Source: an uncultured Clostridia bacterium (GTDB taxonomy: Bacteria; Bacillota_A; Clostridia; Christensenellales; UBA1242). Taken from it: a DNA stretch of 38,285 nucleotides. Position 1 is the stretch's first letter. Each line of letters starts with the position of its first letter. The notes beneath the pieces were generated by a model that saw only the letters and a program-made list of their open reading frames with translations, had not been told where the DNA came from and searched no databases. The stretch covers positions 1 through 38,285 of the forward strand of contig CANRFP010000003.1 in NCBI GenBank assembly GCA_947629895.1. The letters run 5' to 3'. The position numbers were made by a program, and so were the translations under genes. This document shows positions 25,096-33,801 of the stretch, in pieces.

Positions 25096-26520
25096 TTGAT
25101 TGTTTCAAAAGAAATTGAAAAGATAAAAAAACAGCTTCACAACTCCATTGATGTTGCAAGCAGGACAATTCAAAAAAACGGGGTTGAGATTGGATTTGTC
25201 TATCTTAAAAGCATGACGGACAATCTTATTTTTTCGCAGGCACTGTTTGAGCCAATTTCAAACTTTGAAGGGGAAATTTCTTTTGAAGTTTTAAGCGACA
25301 TTGTTAAGGCAAATGATGTTGAAAAGTGTGAAAAACAAGATTTTATTTCAAAAATCCTTGATGGAGCGGTTTTGATTTTTTTGTCTAACAGCGAAAATGT
25401 GCTTGCCGTGGACATTTTGCATTTCAACACTCGCGCGCCACAAGAGCCGCCAACTTCGCCCGTTATTATGGGGCCAAGAGAGGGCTTCACGGAAGATTAT
25501 AAAACCAACATGACACTGCTGCGCAGGCGTTTTCACAGCGAAGAACTTGTTTTTGAAGAACTTACTGTTGGCAAAAGCACTCAAACAAAAATTGTGATAA
25601 GCTATCTTGACGGAATTGCAGACAAAAACATTGTGAAAGAAGTTAAAAAGAAGATTGAAAGCATAGATATTGACGGCATCGTGGACTCTTACTATTTGAT
25701 TGATTTGATTTCCAATAGGCCAAATTCCATTTTGAAGCAAATTGGGCAGAGCGAAAAGCCGGACATCATTTCGGCAAAGATGCTTGAAGGGCGAGTGGCG
25801 ATTATTGTTGACAATTCGCCGATTGTGCTGACTGTGCCTTTCGTTTTTTTGGAAGATTTGCAAAACAGCAATGATTATTACACAAATTATACATATTCCA
25901 CGCTTTTGCGCTTTATTAGGGTGGCGGCAATTTTGATGTCGGTGCTTGGGCAGGGGATTTATATTTCTCTTCAACTTTTTCATTACAATATTTTGCCAAT
26001 GAAATACCTCATAACCATTGCCGACAGCACGCAGCAAGTGCCGTTCACGCCTTTTATTGAAATTTTGTTTATTTCGCTGCTTTTTCAAATTTTGTATGAA
26101 GTCAGTTTAAGGCTGCCAAGTTATCTTGGCCTTGCAACATCTGTTGTTGGAGCTCTAATTTTGGGCGACACGGGCGTTAAGGCAGGGCTTTTGTCTCCGC
26201 CAACTGTTATTGTTGTGGCGATTGCAAAAATTGCCATCTACACCGTTCCCGAGCAGTCCTCACAAATCACGCTTTTGCAATATGTTTTCATTCTCATAGG
26301 TGCATCTTTGGGGCTTTTGGGCATCATTGGGGCAAGCATATATTTTCTTGCTTATGCCAACACGATTGAAAATTTTGGCGCACCATATCTTGCACCATTT
26401 TCACCTTTCATACTTTCCGATAACAAAGACGGCGTTTTGAAAGTGCCTCTGTCCAGCATGGAAAACCGCCCAAAGTCTTTCAAAAATCAAAAAAGGAAGC
26501 GGATAAATGAAAGTGATTGA
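25096..26520 (+). CDS. gerAA: Spore germinant receptor subunit A (GerA family)
   Basis: A 474-residue inner spore membrane protein, the A subunit of a germinant receptor. The soluble N-terminal domain (~1-245) is followed by about five membrane helices (~270-430). The conserved GPREGFTEDYKTNMTLLRRR segment and RPNSILKQIGQSEKPD are family signatures, as is RLPSYLGLATSVVGALILGD. The A subunit forms a ligand-gated oligomeric channel in Bacillus. The start is TTG at 25096, supported by an AGAGGTGA ribosome site. It overlaps the B-subunit gene by 14 nt. Confidence 0.93.
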   Translation: MIVSKEIEKIKKQLHNSIDVASRTIQKNGVEIGFVYLKSMTDNLIFSQALFEPISNFEGEISFEVLSDIVKANDVEKCEKQDFISKILDGAVLIFLSNSENVLAVDILHFNTRAPQEPPTSPVIMGPREGFTEDYKTNMTLLRRRFHSEELVFEELTVGKSTQTKIVISYLDGIADKNIVKEVKKKIESIDIDGIVDSYYLIDLISNRPNSILKQIGQSEKPDIISAKMLEGRVAIIVDNSPIVLTVPFVFLEDLQNSNDYYTNYTYSTLLRFIRVAAILMSVLGQGIYISLQLFHYNILPMKYLITIADSTQQVPFTPFIEILFISLLFQILYEVSLRLPSYLGLATSVVGALILGDTGVKAGLLSPPTVIVVAIAKIAIYTVPEQSSQITLLQYVFILIGASLGLLGIIGASIYFLAYANTIENFGAPYLAPFSPFILSDNKDGVLKVPLSSMENRPKSFKNQKRKRINESD

Positions 26521-27595
26521 CAGAAATATCACCGCAGGGCAGGCGGGGATTATCCTTTTTATTTTGCTGTTTGCAAACAAAGTGCTTGTGCTGCCTTCAC
26601 TGCTGTTTGAAGGCGCCGATTTTGAAGCATTTTTAATTCCTATTGTTGCAAGTGTTTTGGAACTTGGAATTTTGTATCTTTTTTACAAATTGAAAACGCG
26701 CTATCCCGAAAAAAACTTTGCAGAAATTTTGAAACAGCATTTTGGGAAAACAATTTCCATTTTGTTTTATGTTGGTTTTTCGCTTTATTTTTTAAGCAAG
26801 GCAATTTTGCTTTATAATGTGACTTTCATCTTTTTTAGAAACATGATTTATAAAGATGCGCAAAATTTGGTGTTTCTTTTTGCCCTATTGCCAATTATCA
26901 ACCACTTGGCAATTTGCGGGCTGAGAGTGCTTGGCAGAACTGCGCAACTTTTCTTTCCGGTTATCATTTCAATTGTTGTGTTCTGCATTGTTGTTGGCTG
27001 TTTTGGAATTGACAGCACTCCGCTTTTGTTTCAAGTGACTGCATCAAAGTTTTTTGTCACATTTTTCAAACATTTTGCGCCTTTCGGGGACACAATTTTT
27101 CTTTTTCTTATCATGGACAGAGTTAAAGTTGAAAAGGGGCAATGGAAAATTTTGTTTTCATGTGCAGGCGGGGCGCTCTTTTTGGTTTGTTTGGTCACTC
27201 TTGTTTTCATTTTGTCCTATTCTCACACTGCCTTTATGCACCCTTTTGCAATTTTTGAAATTATGAGTTTTGTTAAGGAATATGAGGGGCTTGGCCGCTT
27301 GGATTTGATTTCAATGGTGCTTATAATCCTTTTCACCTATTTCCAACTTGCAATTTATCTTAAAATGTTTATGTTTGCTTTTCATGGCATTTTTGACAAA
27401 ATCGACCAAATTTACAGCGTTATAACTTTCAATGTGTTGTTTTTGATTGTCATCGATTTCTTTATTGTCAACCTTGAAGGCGCGGTGATGTATGGCGAGC
27501 AAATTTTGCCATTTTTTAATGTTTTGCCTTTTGTCCTTCTGCCAATTTTCATTTTGCTGATGTTCGTTAAAAAGAAAAAGGAGCAAAAGACATGA
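26507..27595 (+). CDS. gerAB: Spore germinant receptor subunit B (GerB, amino-acid-permease fold)
   Basis: A 362-residue membrane protein with ten predicted helices, of the spore-germination branch of the APC superfamily. It opens with ITAGQAGIILFILLFANKVL, as is usual. In known receptors the B subunit binds the nutrient germinant. It overlaps the A gene by 14 nt and the C gene by 4 nt (ATGA), so all three are translated together. Confidence 0.92.
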   Translation: MKVIDRNITAGQAGIILFILLFANKVLVLPSLLFEGADFEAFLIPIVASVLELGILYLFYKLKTRYPEKNFAEILKQHFGKTISILFYVGFSLYFLSKAILLYNVTFIFFRNMIYKDAQNLVFLFALLPIINHLAICGLRVLGRTAQLFFPVIISIVVFCIVVGCFGIDSTPLLFQVTASKFFVTFFKHFAPFGDTIFLFLIMDRVKVEKGQWKILFSCAGGALFLVCLVTLVFILSYSHTAFMHPFAIFEIMSFVKEYEGLGRLDLISMVLIILFTYFQLAIYLKMFMFAFHGIFDKIDQIYSVITFNVLFLIVIDFFIVNLEGAVMYGEQILPFFNVLPFVLLPIFILLMFVKKKKEQKT

Positions 27596-28836
27596 AGCAT
27601 TTTTTTAAGCAAATAGTCAAATCTCCTATGCTGATTTTGTTTATCATAATGACAATTTTTTTGGGGCTTCCCGCACTTGGACAAACTGCAGAAATAAGCC
27701 AATACGCCATTGTGACCGCAGTTGGAATTGACAAGGTGGAGGAGGGTGAGGACAAATTTGAAGTTTCGTTTTTAACTTTCATTCCAATTGCGCAGCAAGG
27801 TTTTGCGGAAAAATATAAGGTGATTTCCGCCAAAGGAAGGAGTGTTGCTGAGGCTATGGATTTTGCCGGGCTGGAACTTGGACGGGAAATTGGGCTTTCA
27901 CACTTAAAACTCATTGTTTTGAACGAGGACTTGTTCAAAGAGGATATTTCAATGTATCTTGATTATCTTGTCAGGAACAAAGAAATAACCACTTCCGTTA
28001 GGCTTATTGCCACAGATAAATCTGCACAGGATTTTTTGAAGGCGGCGCAAAAATTGGACAGCGAAAGTTCGATAAAAGTGTCCGACCTTGTGGCATACAA
28101 CACCGATTACATCTATGCTGCGGACAGTTCGCTTGAAAGTTTTTACAAAAGCATGCTTGGGCCAACGCGCGTTGGGCTGATTTCCTTTCTTACAACTGAA
28201 AAAGAAGAAGGCGTTTCGGCAATGGCTGAATCGGAAGGGCAAAATGGGCAGTCTAGCGGCGCAGGGCAAGGCGGCGGAAAAGAGAGCGGTGCGGAAGAAA
28301 TTAAAAATTTGGGCGAAACGGCTGTTTTTAAAGACGGAATGTTGAAAATTAACCTTTCTGGGAAAGATATGAAAAAAGTGAACATTGTTAAAGGCAGTTT
28401 TAGCACGGGCTCTTTGAACATTCGAAACTTTTCCGACAGTGAATTTGATAACTGCAATTTGACTTTTGAAATTTTTAAAAAGAATTTGAAATATCATGTG
28501 GTGTTTCAAAATGGCGTTCCTGTTGTGACGCTTGATTTGCAAATCACCTTAAAACTTTCGGAAGTTGAGGACAAAGACGGCATTTTTCAGGAAAATATTG
28601 AACTTTATGTGCTTTCAAAGGATGTTGAAAACGCCATTGAAAAGAAAATCAAAACGGTTATGAGCGAAGGCTTGGAAATTATGAGGGAAAACCAAATTGA
28701 CCTTGCCGATTTCTACACATTCATAAATAACTCAAACAAAAAGCAGTTTGAGGAGTTTTTAAATCGCCTTGACGACCGCGACAACTATCTCAGTCACATT
28801 GTTTTTAAGACGAATATTTATATTATTGCAAGTTAA
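27592..28836 (+). CDS. gerAC: Spore germinant receptor subunit C (GerC), without lipobox cysteine
   Basis: A 414-residue GerC-type protein. After an N-terminal hydrophobic segment (~12-30) it reads LPALGQTAEISQYAIVTAVGID where typical GerC proteins have GCWDxREIxxLAIVxGIGID. The lipobox Cys is missing and there is no Cys in the first 100 residues, so it cannot be lipidated and may stay anchored by its N-terminal helix. Three-domain GerC body follows, with a Gly/Ser/Gln-rich insert (~residues 205-235). It closes the ger operon. A T-rich, partly self-complementary stretch at 28844-28907 may end the transcript. Confidence 0.9.
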   Translation: MKHFFKQIVKSPMLILFIIMTIFLGLPALGQTAEISQYAIVTAVGIDKVEEGEDKFEVSFLTFIPIAQQGFAEKYKVISAKGRSVAEAMDFAGLELGREIGLSHLKLIVLNEDLFKEDISMYLDYLVRNKEITTSVRLIATDKSAQDFLKAAQKLDSESSIKVSDLVAYNTDYIYAADSSLESFYKSMLGPTRVGLISFLTTEKEEGVSAMAESEGQNGQSSGAGQGGGKESGAEEIKNLGETAVFKDGMLKINLSGKDMKKVNIVKGSFSTGSLNIRNFSDSEFDNCNLTFEIFKKNLKYHVVFQNGVPVVTLDLQITLKLSEVEDKDGIFQENIELYVLSKDVENAIEKKIKTVMSEGLEIMRENQIDLADFYTFINNSNKKQFEEFLNRLDDRDNYLSHIVFKTNIYIIAS

Positions 28837-28890
28837 AATGGCAAAACAGCAAATTTTGACATAAAATTTTTGACAATTTTGCTTGTTTTG

Positions 28891-28925
28891 TTGTTTTATT
28901 TTTTTCTTTATGATAAAATATCATA
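28891..28925 (+). promoter_or_regulatory. Promoter of ftsH with a perfect palindrome over the -10 box
   Basis: TTGTTT at 28891-28896, a 17-nt spacer and TAAAAT at 28914-28919. TATGATA (28909-28915) and TATCATA (28919-28925) form a perfect 17-bp palindrome around the -10 box, a possible operator. Confidence 0.55.
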
Positions 28926-28955
28926 GTATTAACTATATTTTTTAAGGAGATTATG

Positions 28956-31238
28956 ATGGAAGAAAAGAAACGCAAAGGCTTTAAAATGATATATCTTGTC
29001 ATCTTGCTTGTGGCAGTTCTTCTTTTGTGCTTTGCCTTTATTGACTTTTCCGATAATGGCACAAAATTGACAACTGACCAAGTTAAAGCCGCTTTCAGCA
29101 CCGAGGTTGGAAATGGTAAAATTGCCGATTCCAAAGGCGTGGAACATGACATCGCATATGTTCTTATGAAAAATGGCAAAGGCTATATTATTTTGAAAGA
29201 TTCAAGCTATAAGCCAACGCAAGCGCCAAGTTATTCTGACTATTATTTTGAATACACATCAACTTTGGCAGAACAAGAATTGGCAGAACTTATTGACACT
29301 TTCAATAATTCATCATCAGATTTGCATATAACTTACGACATTCAGCCAGCGGGAACAAATATTTGGGACATAATCGTTCCAATCCTTTATGTTGCGTTTG
29401 CAATATTCATTTTCTTTATGTTTTATAGGATGCTGACAAATGCAAACCGCGGCGCTATGAGTTTTGGCAAAACAAAAGTTAAGTCTTATCAAATGTCAAA
29501 GGTTAAATTCTCTGACATTGCCGGCATGGACGAGGAAAAAGCAGAACTTCAAGAAATTGTTGAGTTCTTGAAAAATCCAAAAAAATTCACCGATTTGGGC
29601 GCAAGAATTCCAAAAGGTGTGCTTTTGGTTGGACAGCCGGGAACAGGTAAAACTTTGCTTGCAAGGGCTGTTGCAGGCGAAAGCAAAGTGCCATTCATTT
29701 CAATAAGCGGCTCGGATTTTGTTGAAATGTTTGTGGGTGTGGGCGCATCGCGTGTGAGAGATTTGTTTGACCAAGCAAAGAAAAATAAGCCTTGCATTGT
29801 GTTTATTGATGAAATTGATGCTGTTGGGCGTCAACGTGGAGCAGGCCTTGGCGGCGGCAACGATGAAAGAGAACAAACCCTCAACCAACTTCTTGTTGAG
29901 ATGGACGGTTTTGAGCCAAACGAAGGCATCATTGTGCTTGCAGCAACAAACAGAAGTGATGTTCTTGACCCAGCGCTTATGCGTCCGGGCAGATTTGACA
30001 GACAAATTTATGTTCACATTCCAGATGTTAAGGGCAGAGAGGGAATTTTACGTATTCACGCAAGAAACAAACCTCTTGACGAGAGCGTGGACTTTGGCGT
30101 TCTTGCAAGAATCACAACAGGTTTCACTGGTGCTGACATTGAAAATATGCTCAACGAGGCGGCTATTTTGGCGGCTCGTGCTGGCAGACCAAAAATTATT
30201 ATGGAAGATATAACCGAGGGCATCAACAAGGTTATCATGGGGCCTCAAAAGAAGAGCAGGCTTCTCACTGACCATGAAAGACAACTCACCGCTTATCATG
30301 AGGCAGGACACACAATTGTGGCAAAGAAGATGAAATTCTGCGAAGATGTTCAAGAGGTTTCCATCATTCCTCGTGGGCAGGCTGGCGGTTACACAATGAG
30401 CCGTCCTGAAAATGACGATATGACAATGTCCTACAACAAGGCTTGCGACACAATCGCAATGTCCATGGGCGGAAGAGTTGCTGAGGAACTTATCTTTAAG
30501 GATATAACCAGCGGTGCATCTTCCGATATTCAACACGCCACAAAAATTGCAAGAGCAATGGTGTATGATTGGGGAATGAGCAAAAAGATTGGCTTCTTGG
30601 CGCTTGGCACATCGGGCGAGGTGTTTATTGGCAGAGATTATCAAACCAAAAACGACTTCTCTGAAAAACTTGCTGGCATTGCCGATGAAGAAATTATGGC
30701 AATTCTAAATTCCAACTATGAAAGAGCCAAAAAGGTTTTGTCGGATAACATTAATATTCTTCATGAAATGGCAAAACTTTTGCTTGCAAGAGAAACAATT
30801 TACAAAGAAGAAGTTGACATGGTTATAGCCGGCAAAAAGACTGAGGAAATTGTTGCACTTATGGAAGAGAAAGAGAGAAAGCAAAAGGAAAAAGAGCAAA
30901 AACTTAGAGCACAGAAGGAAAAACTAGAAAAACTTGAAATGTTTAAGAGAAAAGTTGCCGAAGGTGAAAATTTTGTGAAAATGGGAATAATCACTGAGGA
31001 CGAACTTTCAACGCTTAAAAAGGAATATTTGGAGTTTGAAAAATCCTTGAATGAAAGTCTTGAAGAGAAAGAAGAGGAAGAAAAGCCAAAACAAGAGGGC
31101 GAGGAAGCTGCTAAAAAAGTGACAAGAAAACGCAGCACCACTCCAAGAAAGCCAAAAACCGAAGAAGAGAAAGTGGCTGAGGGTGACAAAAAAGCAGAAA
31201 GAAAACAAAATAAAAAAGATGACAATGAGGAAGGCTAA
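28956..31238 (+). CDS. ftsH: ATP-dependent zinc metalloprotease FtsH
   Basis: About 760 residues. It is a membrane AAA+ protease that degrades membrane and short-lived soluble proteins. Two membrane helices (~12-32 and ~140-162) flank an extracytoplasmic domain. Walker A GQPGTGKT (~226-233), Walker [19 protein letters not shown] motif ([10 protein letters not shown]) and the zinc site HEAGH (~449-453) are all present. The C-terminus is extended by ~130 charged residues (Lys/Glu coiled coil, then a Thr/Arg/Lys tail), longer than most FtsH (600-650). The second of two consecutive ATGs (28956) is preferred: GGAG lies 6 nt upstream. The downstream gene begins at the last base of its stop codon. 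Confidence 0.97.
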   Translation: MEEKKRKGFKMIYLVILLVAVLLLCFAFIDFSDNGTKLTTDQVKAAFSTEVGNGKIADSKGVEHDIAYVLMKNGKGYIILKDSSYKPTQAPSYSDYYFEYTSTLAEQELAELIDTFNNSSSDLHITYDIQPAGTNIWDIIVPILYVAFAIFIFFMFYRMLTNANRGAMSFGKTKVKSYQMSKVKFSDIAGMDEEKAELQEIVEFLKNPKKFTDLGARIPKGVLLVGQPGTGKTLLARAVAGESKVPFISISGSDFVEMFVGVGASRVRDLFDQAKKNKPCIVFIDEIDAVGRQRGAGLGGGNDEREQTLNQLLVEMDGFEPNEGIIVLAATNRSDVLDPALMRPGRFDRQIYVHIPDVKGREGILRIHARNKPLDESVDFGVLARITTGFTGADIENMLNEAAILAARAGRPKIIMEDITEGINKVIMGPQKKSRLLTDHERQLTAYHEAGHTIVAKKMKFCEDVQEVSIIPRGQAGGYTMSRPENDDMTMSYNKACDTIAMSMGGRVAEELIFKDITSGASSDIQHATKIARAMVYDWGMSKKIGFLALGTSGEVFIGRDYQTKNDFSEKLAGIADEEIMAILNSNYERAKKVLSDNINILHEMAKLLLARETIYKEEVDMVIAGKKTEEIVALMEEKERKQKEKEQKLRAQKEKLEKLEMFKRKVAEGENFVKMGIITEDELSTLKKEYLEFEKSLNESLEEKEEEEKPKQEGEEAAKKVTRKRSTTPRKPKTEEEKVAEGDKKAERKQNKKDDNEEG

Positions 31239-32053
31239 TGGAAGAGGAAAAAGAAAAAGTAGAGCCTGTTCCTGCAGAGGCTGAACAGAAAAAAGAACTT
31301 ACAGATGATGAACTTTATGCGCAAATTCAAACTGAAAAGCTGCTGAAAAAAAAGAAGGTTAGAAGAGCGGTTACAATTTCTTCTTTATGCCTTGCTTTTG
31401 TGCTTGCGGTTTGCTTGATTGTGCTTGCGGCAGTGCCGGTTAGCTTGAAGCCAAAATGCGCGGTTGATGGCTTTGTGGATGTGGAACTGTTTCATGGAAC
31501 ACAAAGCATGTCGCCAGATATTGAGGCAAATTTTGGAGTTGAGGAAAACACAGACAAATTCAATTTGTTTATGGAAAAATATAACCAATCTTTCAAAACG
31601 TCATATTTAACCGCAATTTTCAATGGAAGTTTGTCCTATTACAAAATTGAAGAGGGGCAGCCTGACACAAAACCTAACAATGAATTGACAGATGAGGAAT
31701 ATGAAAATTCTTGTGTTCCAAGCGCATTTACAAACAGAGATTGCTATTTTGCAAAACTCGATTTTGGCAAAGACAGAAAATTTGTTAAGCAAAACGGACA
31801 GGTTTATTTGTCGCGTTACAGCCCAAGTTCAAGCGCACTGTGGGACGGTTCGCTTAAATATAGATACGTTTTTGTGGAAATCAACAAAGCAAAAAGTGAC
31901 ACGGTTACCTTCTATGTGCTTGGCAAATCTCCTTTGAAAAAGTCAAATTCAGACGATGTTGTTGTGAATTATCATTGGGTGACTGTTGAAGTTAAAGCGG
32001 ACACAAATTCAATTTACAATGCGTGGAGCGAACTTACAAAGGTTGAAAATTAG
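31238..32053 (+). CDS. Single-pass membrane protein co-transcribed with ftsH
   Basis: A 271-residue protein. An acidic cytosolic N-terminus (~1-40) is followed by a basic KKKKVRR flank and one membrane helix (~45-68). A ~200-residue extracytoplasmic domain follows, with three cysteines and many aromatic residues. The architecture is clear but the family is not recognised. The ATG shares its A with the last base of the ftsH stop codon (TAATG) and a GAGGAAGG site precedes it, so it depends on ftsH transcription. It may be a substrate, an adaptor, or simply a neighbour. Confidence 0.75.
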   Translation: MEEEKEKVEPVPAEAEQKKELTDDELYAQIQTEKLLKKKKVRRAVTISSLCLAFVLAVCLIVLAAVPVSLKPKCAVDGFVDVELFHGTQSMSPDIEANFGVEENTDKFNLFMEKYNQSFKTSYLTAIFNGSLSYYKIEEGQPDTKPNNELTDEEYENSCVPSAFTNRDCYFAKLDFGKDRKFVKQNGQVYLSRYSPSSSALWDGSLKYRYVFVEINKAKSDTVTFYVLGKSPLKKSNSDDVVVNYHWVTVEVKADTNSIYNAWSELTKVEN

Positions 32054-32153
32054 TTTATATTTGGACATACTGAAAAAGGCTTATACTTTTTAATTTTGCC
32101 TGTATCTTGAAACATTTTGAGTTTTTCTCATTTTAAACTTTTTGTGAAAAGTA

Positions 32154-32182
32154 TTGACTTTTTCTGAAAATTATCTTATAAT
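32154..32182 (+). promoter_or_regulatory. Sigma-A promoter of a small-RNA candidate
   Basis: TTGACT at 32154-32159, a 17-nt spacer and consensus TATAAT at 32177-32182. No coding region follows; a terminator lies ~55 nt downstream of the expected start. Confidence 0.75.
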
Positions 32183-32188
32183 CTTAAA

Positions 32189-32264
32189 AGAGTTGACCCG
32201 TGATAGCTAATGACTACCGCCTAGTTGGAAACTTTAAAGGGATAGCGTTTGCTATCTCTTTTTC
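32189..32264 (+). ncRNA. Small RNA candidate (~75 nt)
   Basis: The segment runs from the expected start of a strong promoter to an intrinsic terminator (GGGATAGC with GCTATCTC, GTTT loop, then a T-run to 32264). A small AGTT/AACT hairpin lies at 32223-32233. GATAGC at 32202-32207 duplicates the 5' strand of the terminator and could pair with its 3' strand, so an alternative, non-terminating fold is possible. I match no known RNA family. It contains no convincing reading frame. It could be a free-standing small RNA or a terminated leader. Confidence 0.55.
32237..32264 (+). terminator. Intrinsic terminator of the small-RNA candidate
   Basis: Eight-pair stem (one G-T pair) at 32239-32246 and 32251-32258 with a GTTT loop and a following T-run. 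Confidence 0.8.
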
Positions 32265-32306
32265 TATATTAACTTACAAACTTTGTCAATATTTTTATCC
32301 GAAAGT

Positions 32307-32544
32307 CTAGTATAGTTTCCATGTAGCTTTTAATCGCTCTGCTGTATTGTTAGAAGCTGCGTTCTTGGCTGACTTCTTGTCGAACTGTTGCATTTTCCAC
32401 TTTATCTACCGGTTTTTCATAATGCTTGATAAGAGCATATATGCCATAACCGGCACAGCCACCTAAAAAATTGCAATCAAGAAGATTAAAACTTTTTATA
32501 TTAAAGTTTGTGTTAAAATGTTTATTAAATTTTATAAATTTTTG
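32307..32544 (-). pseudogene. Frameshifted relic of a small protein gene (tentative)
   Basis: On the minus strand, 32544-32350 is open for 65 codons with protein-like content, including CNFLGGCAGYGIYALIKHY and EKPVDKVENATVRQ, but has no ATG, GTG or TTG start. Near 32393 another frame takes over: an ATG there opens a 28-codon stretch (MQQFDKKSAKNAASNNTAER then LKATWKLY) ending at 32307. The two halves read best as one gene joined across a frameshift and missing its beginning. It may instead be chance coding-like sequence in a non-coding spacer. Confidence 0.35.
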
Positions 32545-32553
32545 TTAAAATAG

Positions 32554-32582
32554 TTGACAAGGGTAACCTCGTGTGCTATAAT
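32554..32582 (+). promoter_or_regulatory. Sigma-A promoter of rplJ-rplL
   Basis: Consensus TTGACA at 32554-32559, a 17-nt spacer and consensus TATAAT at 32577-32582, as expected for a highly expressed ribosomal-protein operon. Confidence 0.88.
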
Positions 32583-32589
32583 AACGGGG

Positions 32590-32712
32590 TATAAGAAATC
32601 TTCCAAAGACCGCAAGTGCGAAAGCGTAAACACTTCTTGTGTGCTTGCCGAGGAAAAGAACAGTTGATTGAATTTTTTCTCTGTGCCTTTTCCGTGTGCA
32701 GAGATTTTTTAT
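32590..32712 (+). promoter_or_regulatory. Ribosomal protein L10 leader (autoregulatory RNA)
   Basis: The untranslated region before rplJ carries the L10-leader core: AAAGACCGCAAGTGCG near 32604 and GTGCTTGCCGAGGAA near 32641, in which GCAAG pairs with CTTGC. L10(L12) complex binds this RNA to repress its own operon. A hairpin TCTCTG/CAGAGA (32678-32704) followed by six T residues is an attenuator-like terminator. Confidence 0.85.
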
Positions 32713-32746
32713 ATAAACGCAAAATCTAACAAAAGGAGGTATAGAC

Positions 32747-33262
32747 GTGAGTGCTAATTTAGAGGCAAAAAAACAACTTGTTGAAGAGATTAAAGAAAAA
32801 TTCTCTAAGGCAAAAACCATTGCTTTTGTGGACTATCGTGGGCTTACAGTTGCCGAAGACACCGCTTTAAGAAGAAAGTTCCGTGCTCAGGGCTGTGACT
32901 ACAAAGTTTACAAAAACCGCTTGATGTTGAAAGCACTTTCTGACCTTGGTATTGAGTGTTCTGCAAATTACTTTGAGGGAACAACCGCTGTTGCTATTGG
33001 TTACACTGATGAAGTTGCACCTGCAAAAATCATCTGCGACACAATCAAAGCAACCAATAAAATGGCTATCAAATTTGGAATTTTAAACGGCGTTGCTGTT
33101 GATGCTCAAAACATTGAGGCACTTTCAAAACTTCCATCGAAGGAAGAATTGATTGCAAAACTGCTTGGAACTTTGAACAACACTGCTGCAAGTTTGTGCA
33201 GAGTTCTCACGGCCCCAACTCGTGGGCTTGTTGTTGCTTTGAATGCGATTGCAACCAAATAA
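32747..33262 (+). CDS. rplJ: 50S ribosomal protein L10
   Basis: A 171-residue protein that forms the base of the ribosomal stalk and binds L12 dimers through its C-terminal helix. N-terminal KKQLVEEIKEKFSKAKTIAF and VDYRGLTVAEDTALRRKFR are family features, as is VYKNRLMLKAL. The start is GTG with a strong AAGGAGGT site. It is followed by rplL after 43 nt, the standard order. Confidence 0.97.
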   Translation: MSANLEAKKQLVEEIKEKFSKAKTIAFVDYRGLTVAEDTALRRKFRAQGCDYKVYKNRLMLKALSDLGIECSANYFEGTTAVAIGYTDEVAPAKIICDTIKATNKMAIKFGILNGVAVDAQNIEALSKLPSKEELIAKLLGTLNNTAASLCRVLTAPTRGLVVALNAIATK

Positions 33263-33305
33263 AAATCGCATAAAACTTAACTTATTTTAAAAAGGAGAAA
33301 ATAAA

Positions 33306-33686
33306 ATGGCTGATATCAAAAATCTTGTTGAAGAAATCAAAAAATTAACTATCGTTGAAGTTGCAGACCTCGTTAAGGCTCTTGAAGAAGAGTTTGGCGT
33401 TAGTGCTGCTGCTCCAGTTGCTGTTGCTGCTGCTCCAGTTGCTGGCGCTGCACCTGCAGAAGCTGCTGAGGAAAAGAGCGAATTCAACGTATTCTTGAAA
33501 GAAGTTGGAGCAAACAAAATTGCTGTTATCAAAGTTGTTAGAGAAGCCACAGGACTTGGACTTTCTGAAGCTAAAGCAATCGTTGATGGCGCTCCAAAAA
33601 TGGTTAAAGAAAACGTTGCTGCTGCTGAAGCTAAAGAACTTGAAGCTAAATTCAAAGAAGCTGGCGCTGTTGTTGAATTGAAGTAA
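33306..33686 (+). CDS. rplL: 50S ribosomal protein L7/L12
   Basis: A 126-residue stalk protein that recruits translation GTPases. N-terminal dimerisation domain ([20 protein letters not shown]), an Ala/Pro-rich hinge ([20 protein letters not shown]) and the globular C-terminal domain with [20 protein letters not shown] are all present. AAAGGAG precedes the ATG. Confidence 0.98.
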   Translation: MADIKNLVEEIKKLTIVEVADLVKALEEEFGVSAAAPVAVAAAPVAGAAPAEAAEEKSEFNVFLKEVGANKIAVIKVVREATGLGLSEAKAIVDGAPKMVKENVAAAEAKELEAKFKEAGAVVELK

Positions 33687-33715
33687 TTTTAAGTAAAAAG
33701 ATTTTGCGTTTAAAA

Positions 33716-33745
33716 AATACACTTGTTTTATCAGGTGTATTTTTA
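33716..33745 (+). terminator. Intrinsic terminator of rplJ-rplL
   Basis: ATACACTT pairs with AGGTGTAT across a TGTTTTATC-like loop and is followed by a T-run. Confidence 0.85.
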
Positions 33746-33801
33746 TTTTCATATTGATTTTAGTCAATTTGTGTGTTACAATTATAATGTAGAGGTGATT
33801 T

